Shown: positions 22,200-33,706, counted from the first letter of the stretch. The stretch is DNA of 64,000 nucleotides from Styela clava (GCF_964204865.1 NC_135255.1:4030001-4094000); one strand, 5' to 3'. Notes: generated by a model not told the origin, from the sequence alone. Program-made: numbers and translations.

Positions 22200-23835
22200 A
22201 TCCTGAATTAGTTTCAAATTCTTTGTTAAATAGGCCCTAAGTTTGCCTTACTGATTTACATGCTTCTTGCCAATCAGCAACCAAATACTCTATGTATTTT
22301 AAATATCGATACACAAAGTATTTTTATGTAATTAATATAGTATCTTGATGACGTAGATTTTGGATCCTATTCAAGAATAAATAGCAGAATGCAATTTCAC
22401 ACCACATTATTACGATATTTTGCGATACTCGATAGACATAGTCAGAGCCGAACAGCAGCCGACCGGGTAAAATTAAAATTACCCATTGTGACATCATCAA
22501 AAATGAACGCTGTGTGCGATCAATATGTCGTTAGTACTTTACAGGGTTTTGTTGGGTTCCTACACTCGTGAATGAAGATATATGTCACCGCCTACTGATC
22601 AATGTAACGTGTAGAATTAATCTTCGGATTCCTTTGCCGTTGTGTCCAGTTTCGATAGAGAGATAAAATTCGAAATCTAAAGCGGAAGTTTCAACATAGA
22701 CCAATATTCACACTTTGATGGTAAGCATTTTGAATCTGTTGAAAATGTCATATTATAATGTCAACAAAAAAAAATAAGGGAAAAGCATTTCAAACCTGTA
22801 CCTAACCCAGTGTTGGCAGGCGTAGAAATTGAATTCCATGAGAATGTCACTATGAAATTAAAGGCACGTGAGATAGAGATCGCGCACCAAAGTAGTTTTA
22901 ATAACGCTGAGATCGCAGTAGCACCTAAATTGAAATGTGAGTCTTGACAATCATGAAGCTAATCAAAATATTTCCAAGCGAAAAATGTTTTATCAATAAA
23001 CAATAAATGTCAGCCCCGCCATATGACTGAAACCCACTATTATTCAAACAAAATATGCTTTCTAATTCAAAATAACTGTACAGTTTCACAGTTACATTGT
23101 CTTTATTTTTGTAAAGGCTAATAAAATATAGATATAGCTATAACAAAATGACAAAATGGAGAGACCATTTTATTCGTAAGTAATGTTGCACTTGTCAATG
23201 CAGTATTTGGGCCACACCCGCTCACTTTCCGGAACTCAAAACGAGTGTTATGGTATCGTGCTTTCTAGGGCTACGCCGTTTTTACACAGCCTTAAGTATC
23301 TTTTGAAGAGTTTATAAATTCAACTTATTATTCTATCTAATTCGGTTATTAGCGCAAGTATCTTGCATGTAGAATGTCGCATTTCAGGCAATTGAAAAAT
23401 TATTTATGAAGTTCAATACATTTTACGTAAACGTTGAAGGTCTGTTATGAAATTATTAAGGATTCTTTATGACGTTGCTGCTAAAAACGGACCGAACAAA
23501 TGGCATATCTTAGACAAGGGCTTCTCGACGTTTAAATCCTACCCCGACCTCAGCTCACGAACTGTGAACAAAATTAATTATCCTGTGTAATATTTATATT
23601 AATATCTTGTTTGTTTAATCTGCTTTCATTTTTGCAGCATGAGTAAAAATATTTATGACATAACATCAATTAGTTTAACCGTATACAAAATTCAGAATAT
23701 CGACGATTCCAATTGATTCGGACATTATAGCATTAAAAGAGCAGAAATAAAACTATGAAATATTATTTCAAGAATAGAAAATAAATCATATCGCATGCAA
23801 AATATGATATGAGCAGTTTCAACTGAGGTGATAAA
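22200..23835. other. AT-rich spacer left of the PHD/Ulp1/USP element
   Basis: No gene or complete repeat was recognised. The left terminus of the element starting around 23.8 kb should lie somewhere here, but I could not define a terminal repeat. Confidence 0.4.
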
Positions 23836-24474
23836 ATGAAAACCAGGGCTGACACCAGCAAAGGCAACTTTATATCAGAACCACTGAAAACTAGGAAAAG
23901 AAGAGAGACAAAAAGAATCAATAGGCGAATAAGAAGTGACACAAGAGGAAATAAAAATACTACAATAATTAATGACATTGCAAATTTCTTTTTTTTGAAT
24001 GGAGAAACCTCATTCAGTTCCGCTCATGCCGAACAGGAATTCTTAAAAATCAACAATCGCGATAATATTCAAAAGTTGGTAAGGTCGGAAGATGTACAAA
24101 TAGATGAAAGTACCAGTCAGAAGTGTAAAAATAATGATATCTATTGCATATGCCGAAGTGGATGGAACGACGAACACATGGCTCAATGTGAGAGTTGTAA
24201 GGAATGGTTTCACCCACGCTGCATTCTTCCGGAAGAAGATTTGAAAAAAATATCTCATAAAGACTGGGAATCTGTAGCCCTTGTTTGTGATGGTTCTCGG
24301 ATAGTAGTCCACAATGACTTGGGTTCAGGATTAGTTTACAACGCAACGTGTACAAAAGAAAATGACAAAAAAAATTTTCAACAATCAAATTTTATGCAAT
24401 GGGATTGTTCTTATATGCCATGTAAAAAAGGTACAGATAAGCTGATGAACGCTACTCAAAAACAGAAGTGCTAA
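23836..24474 (+). pseudogene. PHD-finger protein, first frame of the element
   Basis: A 212-residue frame. The N-terminal 40 residues are basic (for example TRKRRETKRINRRIRSDTR), possibly a nuclear or DNA-binding tail. Residues about 104-151 form a PHD-like zinc finger: YCICRSGWNDEHMAQCESCK, then WFH and RCI, giving C-x-C, C-x2-C, H-x2-C and a later single C151. The final Cys of the C4HC3 set is missing, so the finger is degenerate or mutated. PHD fingers bind histone H3 tails, so a role in chromatin targeting is plausible. The frame ends in TAA at 24472, while an adjacent frame continues toward the transposase. Confidence 0.7.
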
Positions 24475-26707
24475 CGCCCGATGTTAATTTTTTCTCACCG
24501 TGCATCTCTGAAACAGCATACAACACTGATTCAATGCAAGATTATGAAGCTCTAATTAATTTGGAACAAGGTGATGGCTCGAATGAATGCGTGAATGCTA
24601 ATGATTCAGACTCTTCTTGTTCTATTTTCAGTACTTATAATTCTTCTTCCGACAGCGACTGCGAGTCAACATAGGGCAGCGAAATTTTGGACAAGTATAT
24701 TAAAATCAGACATACTCAAGAAATTCCTCTCGACACTTGGAAAAGACTAACTAAAAAACGAAACGACCTTAGATTTGGAAATTCGGCTTATATTAATTTC
24801 GCTGTCAATTTATTCCACAAACTAGATGACGGATGTACCCCAGCTGTTAAAAACCATTATTTGAGAAAAAATGATGCTGTTCGGACCAAGGAATACTACG
24901 AGGGAAAAATTACCTTGTATTGCGCACACACTAACTGCAAAAGCAAGTGTCATTGCGAGGTAAAGGGCGTCATAGAAATATGGTCGATTGGACGAAGTAT
25001 TGAGGCGCGAGTGAAAATTGACGGAAGGAGACGACATTTTCTGTCATGCTCGAAAAGAAGGCGGGTAACTGGAACAGCCCGAAAGCATCTCAAGGAAAAA
25101 TTAAAACTGGCATCAGCAAAAAAAAATTATTTGGACTGTTACGACAAATTATCGGAAAATCAACGCATGTGTGGCAATTATACCGGAGCTCCAACTAAAG
25201 CAGCTATTCGTAAAATGAAAAGCTAATTAAGAGACCATGGGGAGACAAAAAGTTGGGTAGAAAATTTAAATATTCAACGCAAACATGAAATTAAAGAAAA
25301 CAAGCCATTTTTGCGGACTGTTTCAGCAATTCCACCTGCTGTAAGCTTCATGACAAATTTTCAAATCAGAGTGTACCGAGAAGTTGTATAAAACGCTATT
25401 TTGTACTTTGATGCAACAGGAAGCGTTGTGCGTCGTCAGCCTGAACTCGCAGATTTTCAAATATATACCCTTCTTGTACGAAACCCTTTCATAGAGAATG
25501 CTCCGCTACCTGTGGCATCTTTTTTGACAAGTGAGATCATACCTACGTAAATATTAGTCACTTTCTAGACAATTTCCTCAGCGAATGCGGGTCTAATAAG
25601 TTGCCAATCAGAATAATGTTAGACGGGTCACCTGCAATGTGGAATGCGGTTTTGCGATCTTTTTCCAAGGAAACTCTTCTTCAATATTATCAACGATGTT
25701 GGAGAATTGTAACAGGCCATCCATGCGTATCAGATTTAAAAAAAAGTTATTGTGACAAATTGCTACAGCCATGCCATGAGAGCGGCCAAAATCATGTGCA
25801 CAAAATATCTCAAAACAACGAAGCACATTATAACGCACTTCATTTTCCGGATATCGAAATTGTTTAAAAGTAAAACTATGGAGGAACTAGATAGTTTAAT
25901 TTATTCATTCATTGTGATAACGAATACGTGCATGAATTGCGATTTAGTGGACAATGCGTTCGATAATTTGAAACAAAGCGGTGGAAACGAAGACCTCGGA
26001 TTGGATGATTTGATCAAAGCTGATTTCTTAAATGACGAATTTGTGTTACACAGAAACAAAAGTGACACGTTCGAGAAAAAATCTCCGTTCTACCAAAGGT
26101 ACCGAAAAATGGTAGACAGTATCGCCTCACACACATTAAAAATAAAACTTCAACAATAACAAATAAATATTACGATGAATCATTTTGCGACATCTCAATT
26201 CAATTTATTATCAGTAAAATACCCACTACATCGGAGTTGATGCACGGCGATCTATCCCGGCACATGACAGAGTGCAAGATACAGGATGCAAAACTTTCTT
26301 TTCAAAATTTCTCAAAGAGGTACGCATCAATAGAAAAGAAAAACACCCAAACAATATGTTCAAACAATCGTACACAGGGAATAATAGAGCAACATTTTAG
26401 GACGCTGAAAAAAATAATATTAAATGGTGATAGAGCTTCTAATCCAGAAGATTTTATTTTAAAATACAAATCTGGCTTGAATATACAGGAAAAACAGTTT
26501 ATTGATATATTGAGACAAAACAAGTATAAGCGTGTTGATTTGCGTTTGAAAAACTCATTAAAAAGGCATACTTCACAAAATCGAAGTTCCGGAAACGTAA
26601 GCGCAGAGGATCTGGGTATTTTGGTACTGAAAAAGCAAAGAACATATTTTGCGTTAACAAAAAAAGGCCGCCACCGCCAAAAACCCCCACCTAAGGAAAT
26701 ATACTGA
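24468..26707 (+). pseudogene. DDE-type transposase (MULE/NOF-like), broken in several frames
   Basis: The frame opens with an acidic Ser-rich stretch (24468-24674), then a stop. From 24687 a Cys-rich module, YCAHTNCKSKCHC, is followed by basic helices. The catalytic core shows YFDATGSVV with Asp at 25410-25412, then IMLDGSPAMWNAVL with Asp at 25622-25624. NCYSHAMRAAK follows (25755 onward) and RTQGIIEQHFRTLKK has Glu at 26387-26389. This order and the C..H/AMRAAK-type motif fit RNase H-fold transposases. Stops at 25224 and 25392 and frame changes near 25540 and 25745 show decay. Assignment to MULE/NOF is from memory and moderately certain; KDZ-type elements are an alternative. Confidence 0.6.
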
Positions 26708-26717
26708 ATATAATGTA

Positions 26718-27500
26718 TTGGATTATGGTAGGGAATTTGTGATTAAAGCATGGCATATTGCCGAAATAGTTGATAAAATGTATGATATTGCTATGGTCAC
26801 CAAAGGAGGGAGATCCATCTCTTGGTTTGATTTGTCTTCAGTATGCCCGAACCCCACGTTAAAACTTCTGCAACGATTAAAAGGAGTTTCGCCTAATTAT
26901 TCACCAGGATGGCTAACAGACGAAATAGTCAACAGCTACTTCTCAGTTAAACTCAACTACTTCAATAATGAACACAGAGACCATTTATTCGGTTTTGGAG
27001 ATACAATACTTGCGCAGCAAATATTATCCGGCGATCAATTCAAGATACCTAATCGCGCATGCAATATATTATTCCAGAACGATGATCTAAATTCAATTTG
27101 TCGAATAGTATTTTTTCCACCTATATATTACAATCACTTTGTTTTACTATGGTACAATGTCCAAATGAATTTACTGGTATTGGCTGATTCCAAATCAGAG
27201 ACCGACGTAAATTTCATAAATAAAATTAAGTTGACTTTCATTCGTTTTCTAGAAAGGATTTTGAAAACGAAAACAAACAAGAAATAGTTTTTACAGAGAA
27301 ACGTATTGTCAATCAAACGGACTCCATAAGCTGTGGAATTTGTGCATGCATTGCAATGGATTTTGTATGCTTTGGATATCTTCAAAAAAGATTTGAAATT
27401 GACAATGCCCAGCAAACCTACAGGTACCTAGTTCCTTATGTTATTTTCAATTATTCTTCCACAGCAGATTCTCGTTTAGAAAATGCTGCTAGTACCATAA
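26718..27500 (+). pseudogene. Ulp1-like C48 cysteine protease domain
   Basis: The C48 family cleaves SUMO-type conjugates and occurs as a passenger domain in several eukaryotic DNA transposons. The block GWLTDEIVNSYFSVKL is the usual Ulp1 substrate-channel motif. The catalytic set is complete: His in YNHFVLLWYN (27135-27137), Asp in LADSKS (27186-27188), Gln in VNQTDS (27314-27316) and Cys in SISCGICACIA (27332-27334). One frameshift near 27270 separates His/Asp from Gln/Cys. The preceding transposase frame ends 10 bases upstream, suggesting a former fusion or polyprotein. Confidence 0.75.
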
Positions 27501-28518
27501 CGGAAGTGACAGAAAAAACGTCTACACTGAAGAACATTTTTAACAACTGTTGGTTTAATTCAGCTTCACAGTGTCTGTGTTCTGTCCTATCATATTACCG
27601 ATTGGCTCGCCCAATTTTTTCTAGCATTCGCGATGGAAATGTATTTTTGAAGTTATTAACAGTCTTGTCAAAAATGGTTCTAGGTGAAACAGTTCGGCGG
27701 TGAACGAGGTATCTTCGGCATTTGGTATGGTCTTAGGCCAACAGCAAGACACTGTGGAGTTTTTCTTACGGCTATTACAATCAGAATTCCGTACCCAACT
27801 AGAAAGAACCGGCCTTACGATTGATACTATTGCAAGTGTATCTTACTCGTATTGACAAGCGGGCTGTCCAAATAAAATTCTCCAATGTAACTTTAAATGC
27901 GTCTGATTATGAAGATGTTGAAATTTGTTTGAGATCGCACCTTAAAGAATTCGCGTCAGAATTGGCATCACTACAATTGTCGTCTAATGCCAATTTGCGT
28001 TTCAAAGAAGCAGATGTGACATTTACATAACATTGCTACCAAAAATGCTTGTTTTCGATATTAACCGAGGCGCCGTCGAAGGCAAAATATCTACTCGCAT
28101 TCTCTTAGATGAAACCTTTACAATCGATTTAAAAGGTGATTTGGTGCTTTACAAACTTAAGTGTGTTGCAGCACACATTGGTAACGCGATGTCTAGCGGT
28201 CATTGGTTTACATACGTTTTCCCTGAAAACAGTCAAAACGTTCTGTGTTATAACGATTCGACCGTTAGCAGTCTGCCTAAAGAAACAACCATTTCGAAAC
28301 TGCAAACCGAGTGTTCTTTAGCTATTTATGTCCAGGAAGGCCAATCAGCTACAGCTAGATATAGACCCATCGACAACAGCGATTTATGTGAAAGCGACGA
28401 TGACGAGTTGCCGGTTACTATTATAGCTCGGCCAAAGAAGGCAGAGCTTTCATTAATGTTCCCCAAGTTGTCGAGGAAAAATACCTTGTTTCGAAGTTTA
28501 ACAAGGATTAAAAAATGA
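27500..28518 (+). pseudogene. Ubiquitin-specific-protease-like (C19) domain
   Basis: USPs remove ubiquitin from conjugates. The Cys box LKNIFNNCWFNSASQCL has Cys at 27548-27550. The next frame has GQQQDTVEFFLRLL, matching the USP QQD..EF motif. Farther on, LPKMLVFDINR is the conserved strand before the His box. GHWFTYVF has His at 28201-28203, and CYNDSTV supplies the usual Asn/Asp position; SLAIYVQ resembles the family's closing strand. Frames switch at about 27690, 27850 and 28025, so the copy is inactive. The length of about 340 residues is compact for a USP. The order Cys, QQD, LP, His is diagnostic. Confidence 0.7.
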
Positions 28519-28533
28519 TACTGATGACGCTCG

Positions 28534-28857
28534 CCATTGGATAGAACTGCCCAATGATTTTTCATCGGCATTATTGCAATATATTACAGATATTACAAAG
28601 CTTTCGAAAGAAAAATCACTAACAAAAAATGTTGGAAGACGGCATTACCTGTTTTTACAACTGGATCACAGCAAATTGTTAATGGTTAATAGAAATATGA
28701 AATGTAGTACTGTTTTCGGCGAAGATTTCCAATTCAACTTAATTGTGTATTTGCGCTATACATTTTGCTGCAGACAGCAGAAAATTCGTTACCTCAAAAA
28801 CACAGTTTTATCAAGAGGAATACAGCAAGTGACAAGTTTTTTGTAACACCAATTTAT
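28534..28857 (+). pseudogene. C-terminal tail of the element, unassigned
   Basis: The frame continues after the USP-like domain with DARHWIELPND and NVGRRHYLFLQLDHSKLL, ending before TAA at 28855. No domain recognised. It is probably the end of the same polyprotein because codon style and strand continue. Confidence 0.4.
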
Positions 28858-28869
28858 GTAACTAAATTA

Positions 28870-29213
28870 AATCGTCTAGTCTAGTTGATATTATTGCTCT
28901 TATCGTCTGCCTGACTAATGAATTCTTAAAATCTCTCCCAAGTTTCAATAGGCATAATCACTTCTCCGATGCTCGCAGCACGCTGTCTTTGAAGATTTCA
29001 CAGTTTGTACGCAAAGCCTTGAATTTCACATTGTTGCGTCACAATCACAACAACGCAAGATCAGGGAAAGTCTGTTTCGATTGGCGTCTAGTTCCAATGC
29101 CTCAATGGGCACGCATTTTCACATGGTAGTAATAAAGGATATTAAAAAACAGCAACATATAAAAACTCGACTGCCATCCAAGTACCCCTGGAAATCTTCT
29201 CGTGAACCCCTGG
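28870..29213. repeat. hAT MITE copy related to 42645-43156, left end lost
   Basis: The segment shares long stretches with the MITE in CNPPD1: cacaatcacaacaacgcaag, ggatattaaaaaacagcaac, aactcgactgccatccaagt. It ends tctcgtgaacccctg at the right. The left terminus is missing, so it abuts the PHD/Ulp1/USP element directly. Confidence 0.75.
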
Positions 29214-29868
29214 TGTAGAGGGAATAGGTACGCGGCCCGACCTGGTATTATGACGTCGCAGTATATATTGAACCATGACGTTTTGTTACAATTCGGAACG
29301 TCCTCATGTCTTTATATCCCAGTTAGCATCAAGTGCACTCACTTATTCTTACATGTTTTAGCTATATATCATCTGAGTGTCTTGATTAGTTTGACAATTT
29401 TCGATACCGAAATTTTTTTTCTACATTCGGATAATACATGGTAATTATAAAAAAAATATGGCAGTAAATTTATTTTCCTGTTGTGTAAAATACAAAGTAT
29501 AGCTTCATTTTTTCACACAATCCTGCGCACGCAACTACATGTAATGGTTTTAATATGATAGGTAAACATTTACCTCTTTCAGCCTTTACAGTAGACAACA
29601 CGCTGAGCTTTCTAATCGAACGCGTCTGTTCCCAGCGCATGCGCACAACGGAACGTCCGCAGAACCTACAATGATTTTTTTTTAAATATAGAATTGTTGA
29701 AGCCAAGCTTTACACACGTAGGTACATGCAATACGTTGCATTCAACCGTAGTAGTATATATTTACTATTCAACTCAAGTATATATTCCAAAAACCGTCGA
29801 CAGTGAGTCCAGTAACACGTCATTTTATATGCATATGAGTCACAGCTATCGATTTCTTGTGTTCTGAG

Positions 29869-30698
29869 TAGGGCTGGGCATTTCGAATCGAATAGTGAAT
29901 TATTCAAATCGGTTCAGAGCAAAATTTCGAATCGCCGCCATCTTGTTTTCTTCTTTCCGCCAATGGTCGACGTAAATTCCTCAATTTTTTTTTATTGATG
30001 CCATATTTTTTCAACGCAATTCTGACATATGACTATTTTCTGTAATGAGTTATTGATGAAACGTATTTTTTATTGTGTGTGAACGCTCAGCAATCTGCCT
30101 GAGTGATGTATTGTATGTTTTCAGTAATTTATGTGCCCGAAGGGCCTAGTACAATAAGAAAGTTACATACAATTTTATATCTCCCAATCAGTGTTCTCTT
30201 TAAGAAAATTTCACACTGCGAAATGTTGTTACTCAAATAGCTTATCCTTGTTTTCGTGCTTTTCCAATGTTTATACACTTTGTCCATGTAAATTCCTGAA
30301 TCAAGCGACAATTAAATAAACAATACTTTATGTACAATATCAGCATTTTGTTGTTGAAAATTCATTACTTTTATCAACAATAAGAATATGAAATTTTGCT
30401 TGTCTTATGCTCTGTAAGATTTCTTCCCTGTCGAGAAAGTCTCTCTATGTATTTCAGAAATACAAAACCGTAATTTTTGCTTTGCCATGAATGTGGCAAT
30501 TCAGTATATTTTCACATACGACTATTTATTACTTTGCGGGACAATATTGATGAATTCAGTTTAACACGTGGTATAACAATATCAATAAGATGCTTTATTT
30601 CACTTGACGGAGTTTTCAAAACTTCACTCTCTTCAGCAATTGGCAATGTGGTGAAAAAGTTCAAACTACTACCCAGTCCCGATTGATTCAAAATTTCG
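29869..30698. mobile_element. Possible hAT element with TAGGGCTGGGCA left end
   Basis: The left end TAGGGCTGGGCATTTCGAAT is preceded by gttctgag. The right side ends gattgattcaaaatttcg and is followed by cttctgag, 7 of 8 matching. The right terminus lacks the outermost TAGGGCTGGGCA bases, so the boundary is tentative. Confidence 0.45.
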
Positions 30699-30858
30699 CT
30701 TCTGAGTTAATGCACCTAGTGCCGAAAAAGCGAAAAGTGTGATTACTCGGCGAATAAACAGATGTTTTCGGTGACGGAAAGACGTCGCAATATGACGGCG
30801 GAAGAGAAATTGCGTAATAAATCAACGCAAACTCGTGTTCGGTAAAGCGATGGACCTC

Positions 30859-31424
30859 TCCCCGACCTTTGACCCTCGAAATATTCTTTCTATACTTTAT
30901 CATTGCAAAATTTTCGGGGCTATTTTAAGAGTGCTTCTGCAAGTTGGCGCCTGTAAAATGGGGTATGTGTTCAAAACCATCAATATGATTCATCGCATAC
31001 AACAATCTGTTTTTTAAAAGTACTGGTAAAGAATTTTAGCCTAGTCTATCACAGCTATTTCTACACTATTTTTTTATTACTGTAATTATATTAAAACACC
31101 TAGGAAGACAGAGTGATCATTGAATTATCTGATTTATATTTGAGTTTCCGAAACACAAATGAAAACTAACGAATAAAGTTCAAAAACGCGAAAACGAGGT
31201 AATGTTTACTACCACGCTTGAAAGTCTGTCTGAGTGAGAAAAGTGTCTGAGCGGATGCGAAAAGGGAGCATTTTTTGCATCTTGCTGATTGGCCAATGTC
31301 ACGAAGTAAACAAGGAAGTCGATGCTCGGGGAAAGGCCCATTGAGACGGCATAAAAACAACAAAACAACGTAGTTTCTCGCGGACCGGCGAAAAAGCTTT
31401 GCGGACCGGCGGTGGGAACCACTG
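30859..31424. repeat. Non-autonomous hAT family copy 1
   Basis: It is collinear with 60148-60713 (tttgaccctcgaaatattct, gcgaaaacgaggtaatgttt, aaacaaggaagtcgatgctc). The right end gcggaccggcggtgggaaccactg reads inward as a CAGTGGTTCCCAC terminus. The left terminus was not seen. Confidence 0.6.
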
Positions 31425-31459
31425 CTCTAGTCTATTCAAACAGACACGTACGCACCCGA

Positions 31460-31505
31460 CGACGACCGGAATGGAATCGCCATATGATTAGGCCGTCTTT
31501 TCGTC
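31460..31505 (+). repeat. SINE 3' fragment at satellite edge
   Basis: The run ggaatcgccatatgattagg then ccgtcttttcgtcttt matches the SINE body near its 3' end and leads straight into the 95-bp satellite. Confidence 0.55.
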
Positions 31506-32700
31506 TTTAGTTTATTTTTCCATATTTATATATTGAGTACTATTAGTGTATCTGTAATAACTGCCATCTAATTCTGAGCCTAACCCTTGCTGATTCAAAT
31601 AATAGTTTATTTCTTCATATTTATATATTAAGTACTATTTGTGTATCTGCAATAACTGCCATCTAATTTTGAAGCTAACCCTTGCTGATTCAAATAATAG
31701 TTTATTTATCCTATTTATATTTTGAGTACTGTTTTATGTATTCGCCAAAACTGCCATTTAATTTTGAGGCAAATCCTTGCTGATTCAAATTATAGTATAT
31801 TTCTCCGTACTTATATATTGAATACTGTTTGCGTATTTGCAATAACTGCCATCTAATATTGGGGCAAACCCTTGCTGATTCAAATTATAGTTCATTTATC
31901 CATATTTATATATTGAATCCTATTTGTGTATTCGCAATGACTGCCATCTAATTTTGGGGCTAACGCTTGCTAAGTCAAATAATAGTTTATTTATCCATAT
32001 TTATATATTGAATACTATTTGTGTATTCGCAATAACTGCCATCTAATTTTGAGGTAAACCCTTGCCAAGTCAAATAATAGTTTATTTATCCATATTTATA
32101 TATTGAATAATATTTGTGTATTTGCATTAACTGCCATCTAATTTTGAGGCAAACCCTTGCTGATTCAAATAATAGTATATTTATCCATATTTATATTATG
32201 AGCACCATTGGTGTATTTGCAATAACTGCCGTCTAATTTTGAGGCTGAACCCTTGCTATATTCTTTATATTGAGGTCTATTTTGTGCATTTGAGAGGCTG
32301 ACCCTCTCTATTTCAAATAATGTTTATTTATCCAAATTTCCACTTGATATTAAGATTACCAAAATTGTTTCACATTTGGGGTATATAATAGTTTATAAAT
32401 TGGTACTTATATATGTATTTGTGGGTATTAATCACCCATCTGTCTAAATTCTTTCTTGTTATAAGGCTGATTCCACTCTTTATACAATTGTTTCCCAATA
32501 TTATATTCACATGACTATGAGTACCATTTTGTTTATCTCCGGAAACTTATTTTTACATGTGAGGCTTACCGCTTGCTGACGCAAACAATTGTTATGTGTC
32601 CAACTTTACATTTGAGTATAGTAGTCCAATAGCCAAATTTGTTTTTTTATTCATGGGACTTAGACCTCGCTTTCAAATAATAGTCTGTGTAATAGTTGAT
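31506..32700 (+). repeat. 95-bp satellite array
   Basis: The landmark ctgcc.tctaatttt recurs at 31561, 31656, 31751, 31846, 31941, 32036, 32131 and 32226, exactly 95 bases each time. Each unit has cccttgctgattcaaataat, a ttatttatcc.atatttatat block and gtgtatttgcaataa. Beyond about 32280 units decay but motifs persist to about 32700. Confidence 0.92.
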
Positions 32701-33488
32701 TATTCGTTCAAACTGTTTCATTTCTCAAAGACAAATCTTATCTTTTAAAAATTTACTTCGCTAAAATATTTATATTTTTTTGTTCAATTTGTATAACGCG
32801 CCTCAGCCCATCTCTTATTTTCTCATTTTGTTTTTAATCTTCACATGTTGATGGCTATTGAAATTTGTAGCCCAATTGCAGGCAATTTAGGTAAATTAGA
32901 TAATAACATCACATGTAATATCAAAACGATAAATAGCATCCCGATCCCGCTTACATATATTTTCCAAATATGTATCCATGACGAATGCTTGTAATATCCT
33001 TACCTGACCCCTTCATAAATTATTCTCCCAGTCCAAAATGAATGTAATATCTCTTCAAATGAAAAATAGTAATGGGCTTCTTAGTTGCATCATACCACAT
33101 TTATTTTGTTAGTTTTATAACTTTTCTGTATTACTATGTTTATTCAAATTGTGTGTTTGTATATATAGATGTTAACACGAACAATTGATTAGTCCATTTT
33201 TTTGTTTTGTTCGTTTTTTTTTCAAATTTTGTTTCATGAATTTTAACCACTTCAAATAGTCATATTTTACTGTGAACTTATCAGCGTAAACTTGGAGGGA
33301 GCTGACTTCGATGACCGCATGGTCGTATCGCTCCTTCCAGTCTATACCGAAAAAAGTGTATTTTTTGTTACCATTATTTATTGTTATGACTGTTTTTTTT
33401 TCTGGTTGACGAAAATAAAAAATCTCTCTCTCTCTCTCTTTTCGGCTTTCTATTCCTACCGGACCTACGGGATATATATATGTAAATC
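32700..33488. other. AT-rich spacer, simple repeats only
   Basis: No gene recognised. A (TC)n run lies at about 33423-33440. A short gggatatatatatgtaaatcc at about 33468 looks like another SINE tail. Confidence 0.4.
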
Positions 33489-33706
33489 CTGGACTCCTCG
33501 CCGTCGTTGGGTGGTTCACGTAACCGCTGGTCGGTTACGGCTTCCTCTACCACCAAGTCCATGCTTCCGAAAACAAACAATATAACTAATCCCATACCCG
33601 ACTGGGAATGGTAACCTGACGAGAGGCCATGGTTCGCCGTATGGATATGCCGTCTTATCGGCTTTCCTCTCCCCCGGGATAAATATATAAATATTATCCT
33701 ATTCTG
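33489..33706 (+). repeat. SINE copy without tRNA head
   Basis: The body matches the full SINE: gggtggttcacgtaaccgct, ggtcggttacggcttcctct, gacgagaggccatggttcgc. The tail is gggataaatatataaatatt then atcctat. The 5' tRNA-like part is missing. A (GGATA)n stretch follows at about 33836-33852. Confidence 0.85.

Larger units (their letters stand above)
20361..22200 (+). mobile_element. Tc1/mariner-like remnant hosting nested elements
   Basis: A mariner-style end, caggatgtctcaaaagtaag, starts at 20361. Past the nested elements, 22116-22190 reads YAIHQKFMETGFVIDAQ, a stop, then SGRPRAD. This is the linker and SGRPR AT-hook-like motif of Tc1/mariner transposase DNA-binding domains. The catalytic DDE/D part is absent. 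The right end was not defined. Confidence 0.5.
23836..28857 (+). mobile_element. Decayed protein-coding transposon with PHD, DDE transposase, Ulp1 and USP domains
   Basis: About 5 kb of + strand reading frames follow each other without long gaps. They encode a PHD-like finger protein, a zinc-binding plus DDE-type transposase, a C48 cysteine protease and a C19 deubiquitinase-like domain. Frames are broken by in-frame stops and frameshifts, as in an inactive transposon copy, and none of the breaks looks like a GT-AG intron. The transposase motifs resemble MULE/NOF-like animal elements as I remember them. Termini were not identified. It might instead be two neighbouring elements, but the strand, order and spacing argue for one unit. 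Confidence 0.65.

Noticed and set aside
24043..24388. Minus-strand ORFs of 89 and 112 aa opposite the PHD frame
   Set aside because: They are antisense shadows; the + strand has the Cys/His pattern of a zinc finger.
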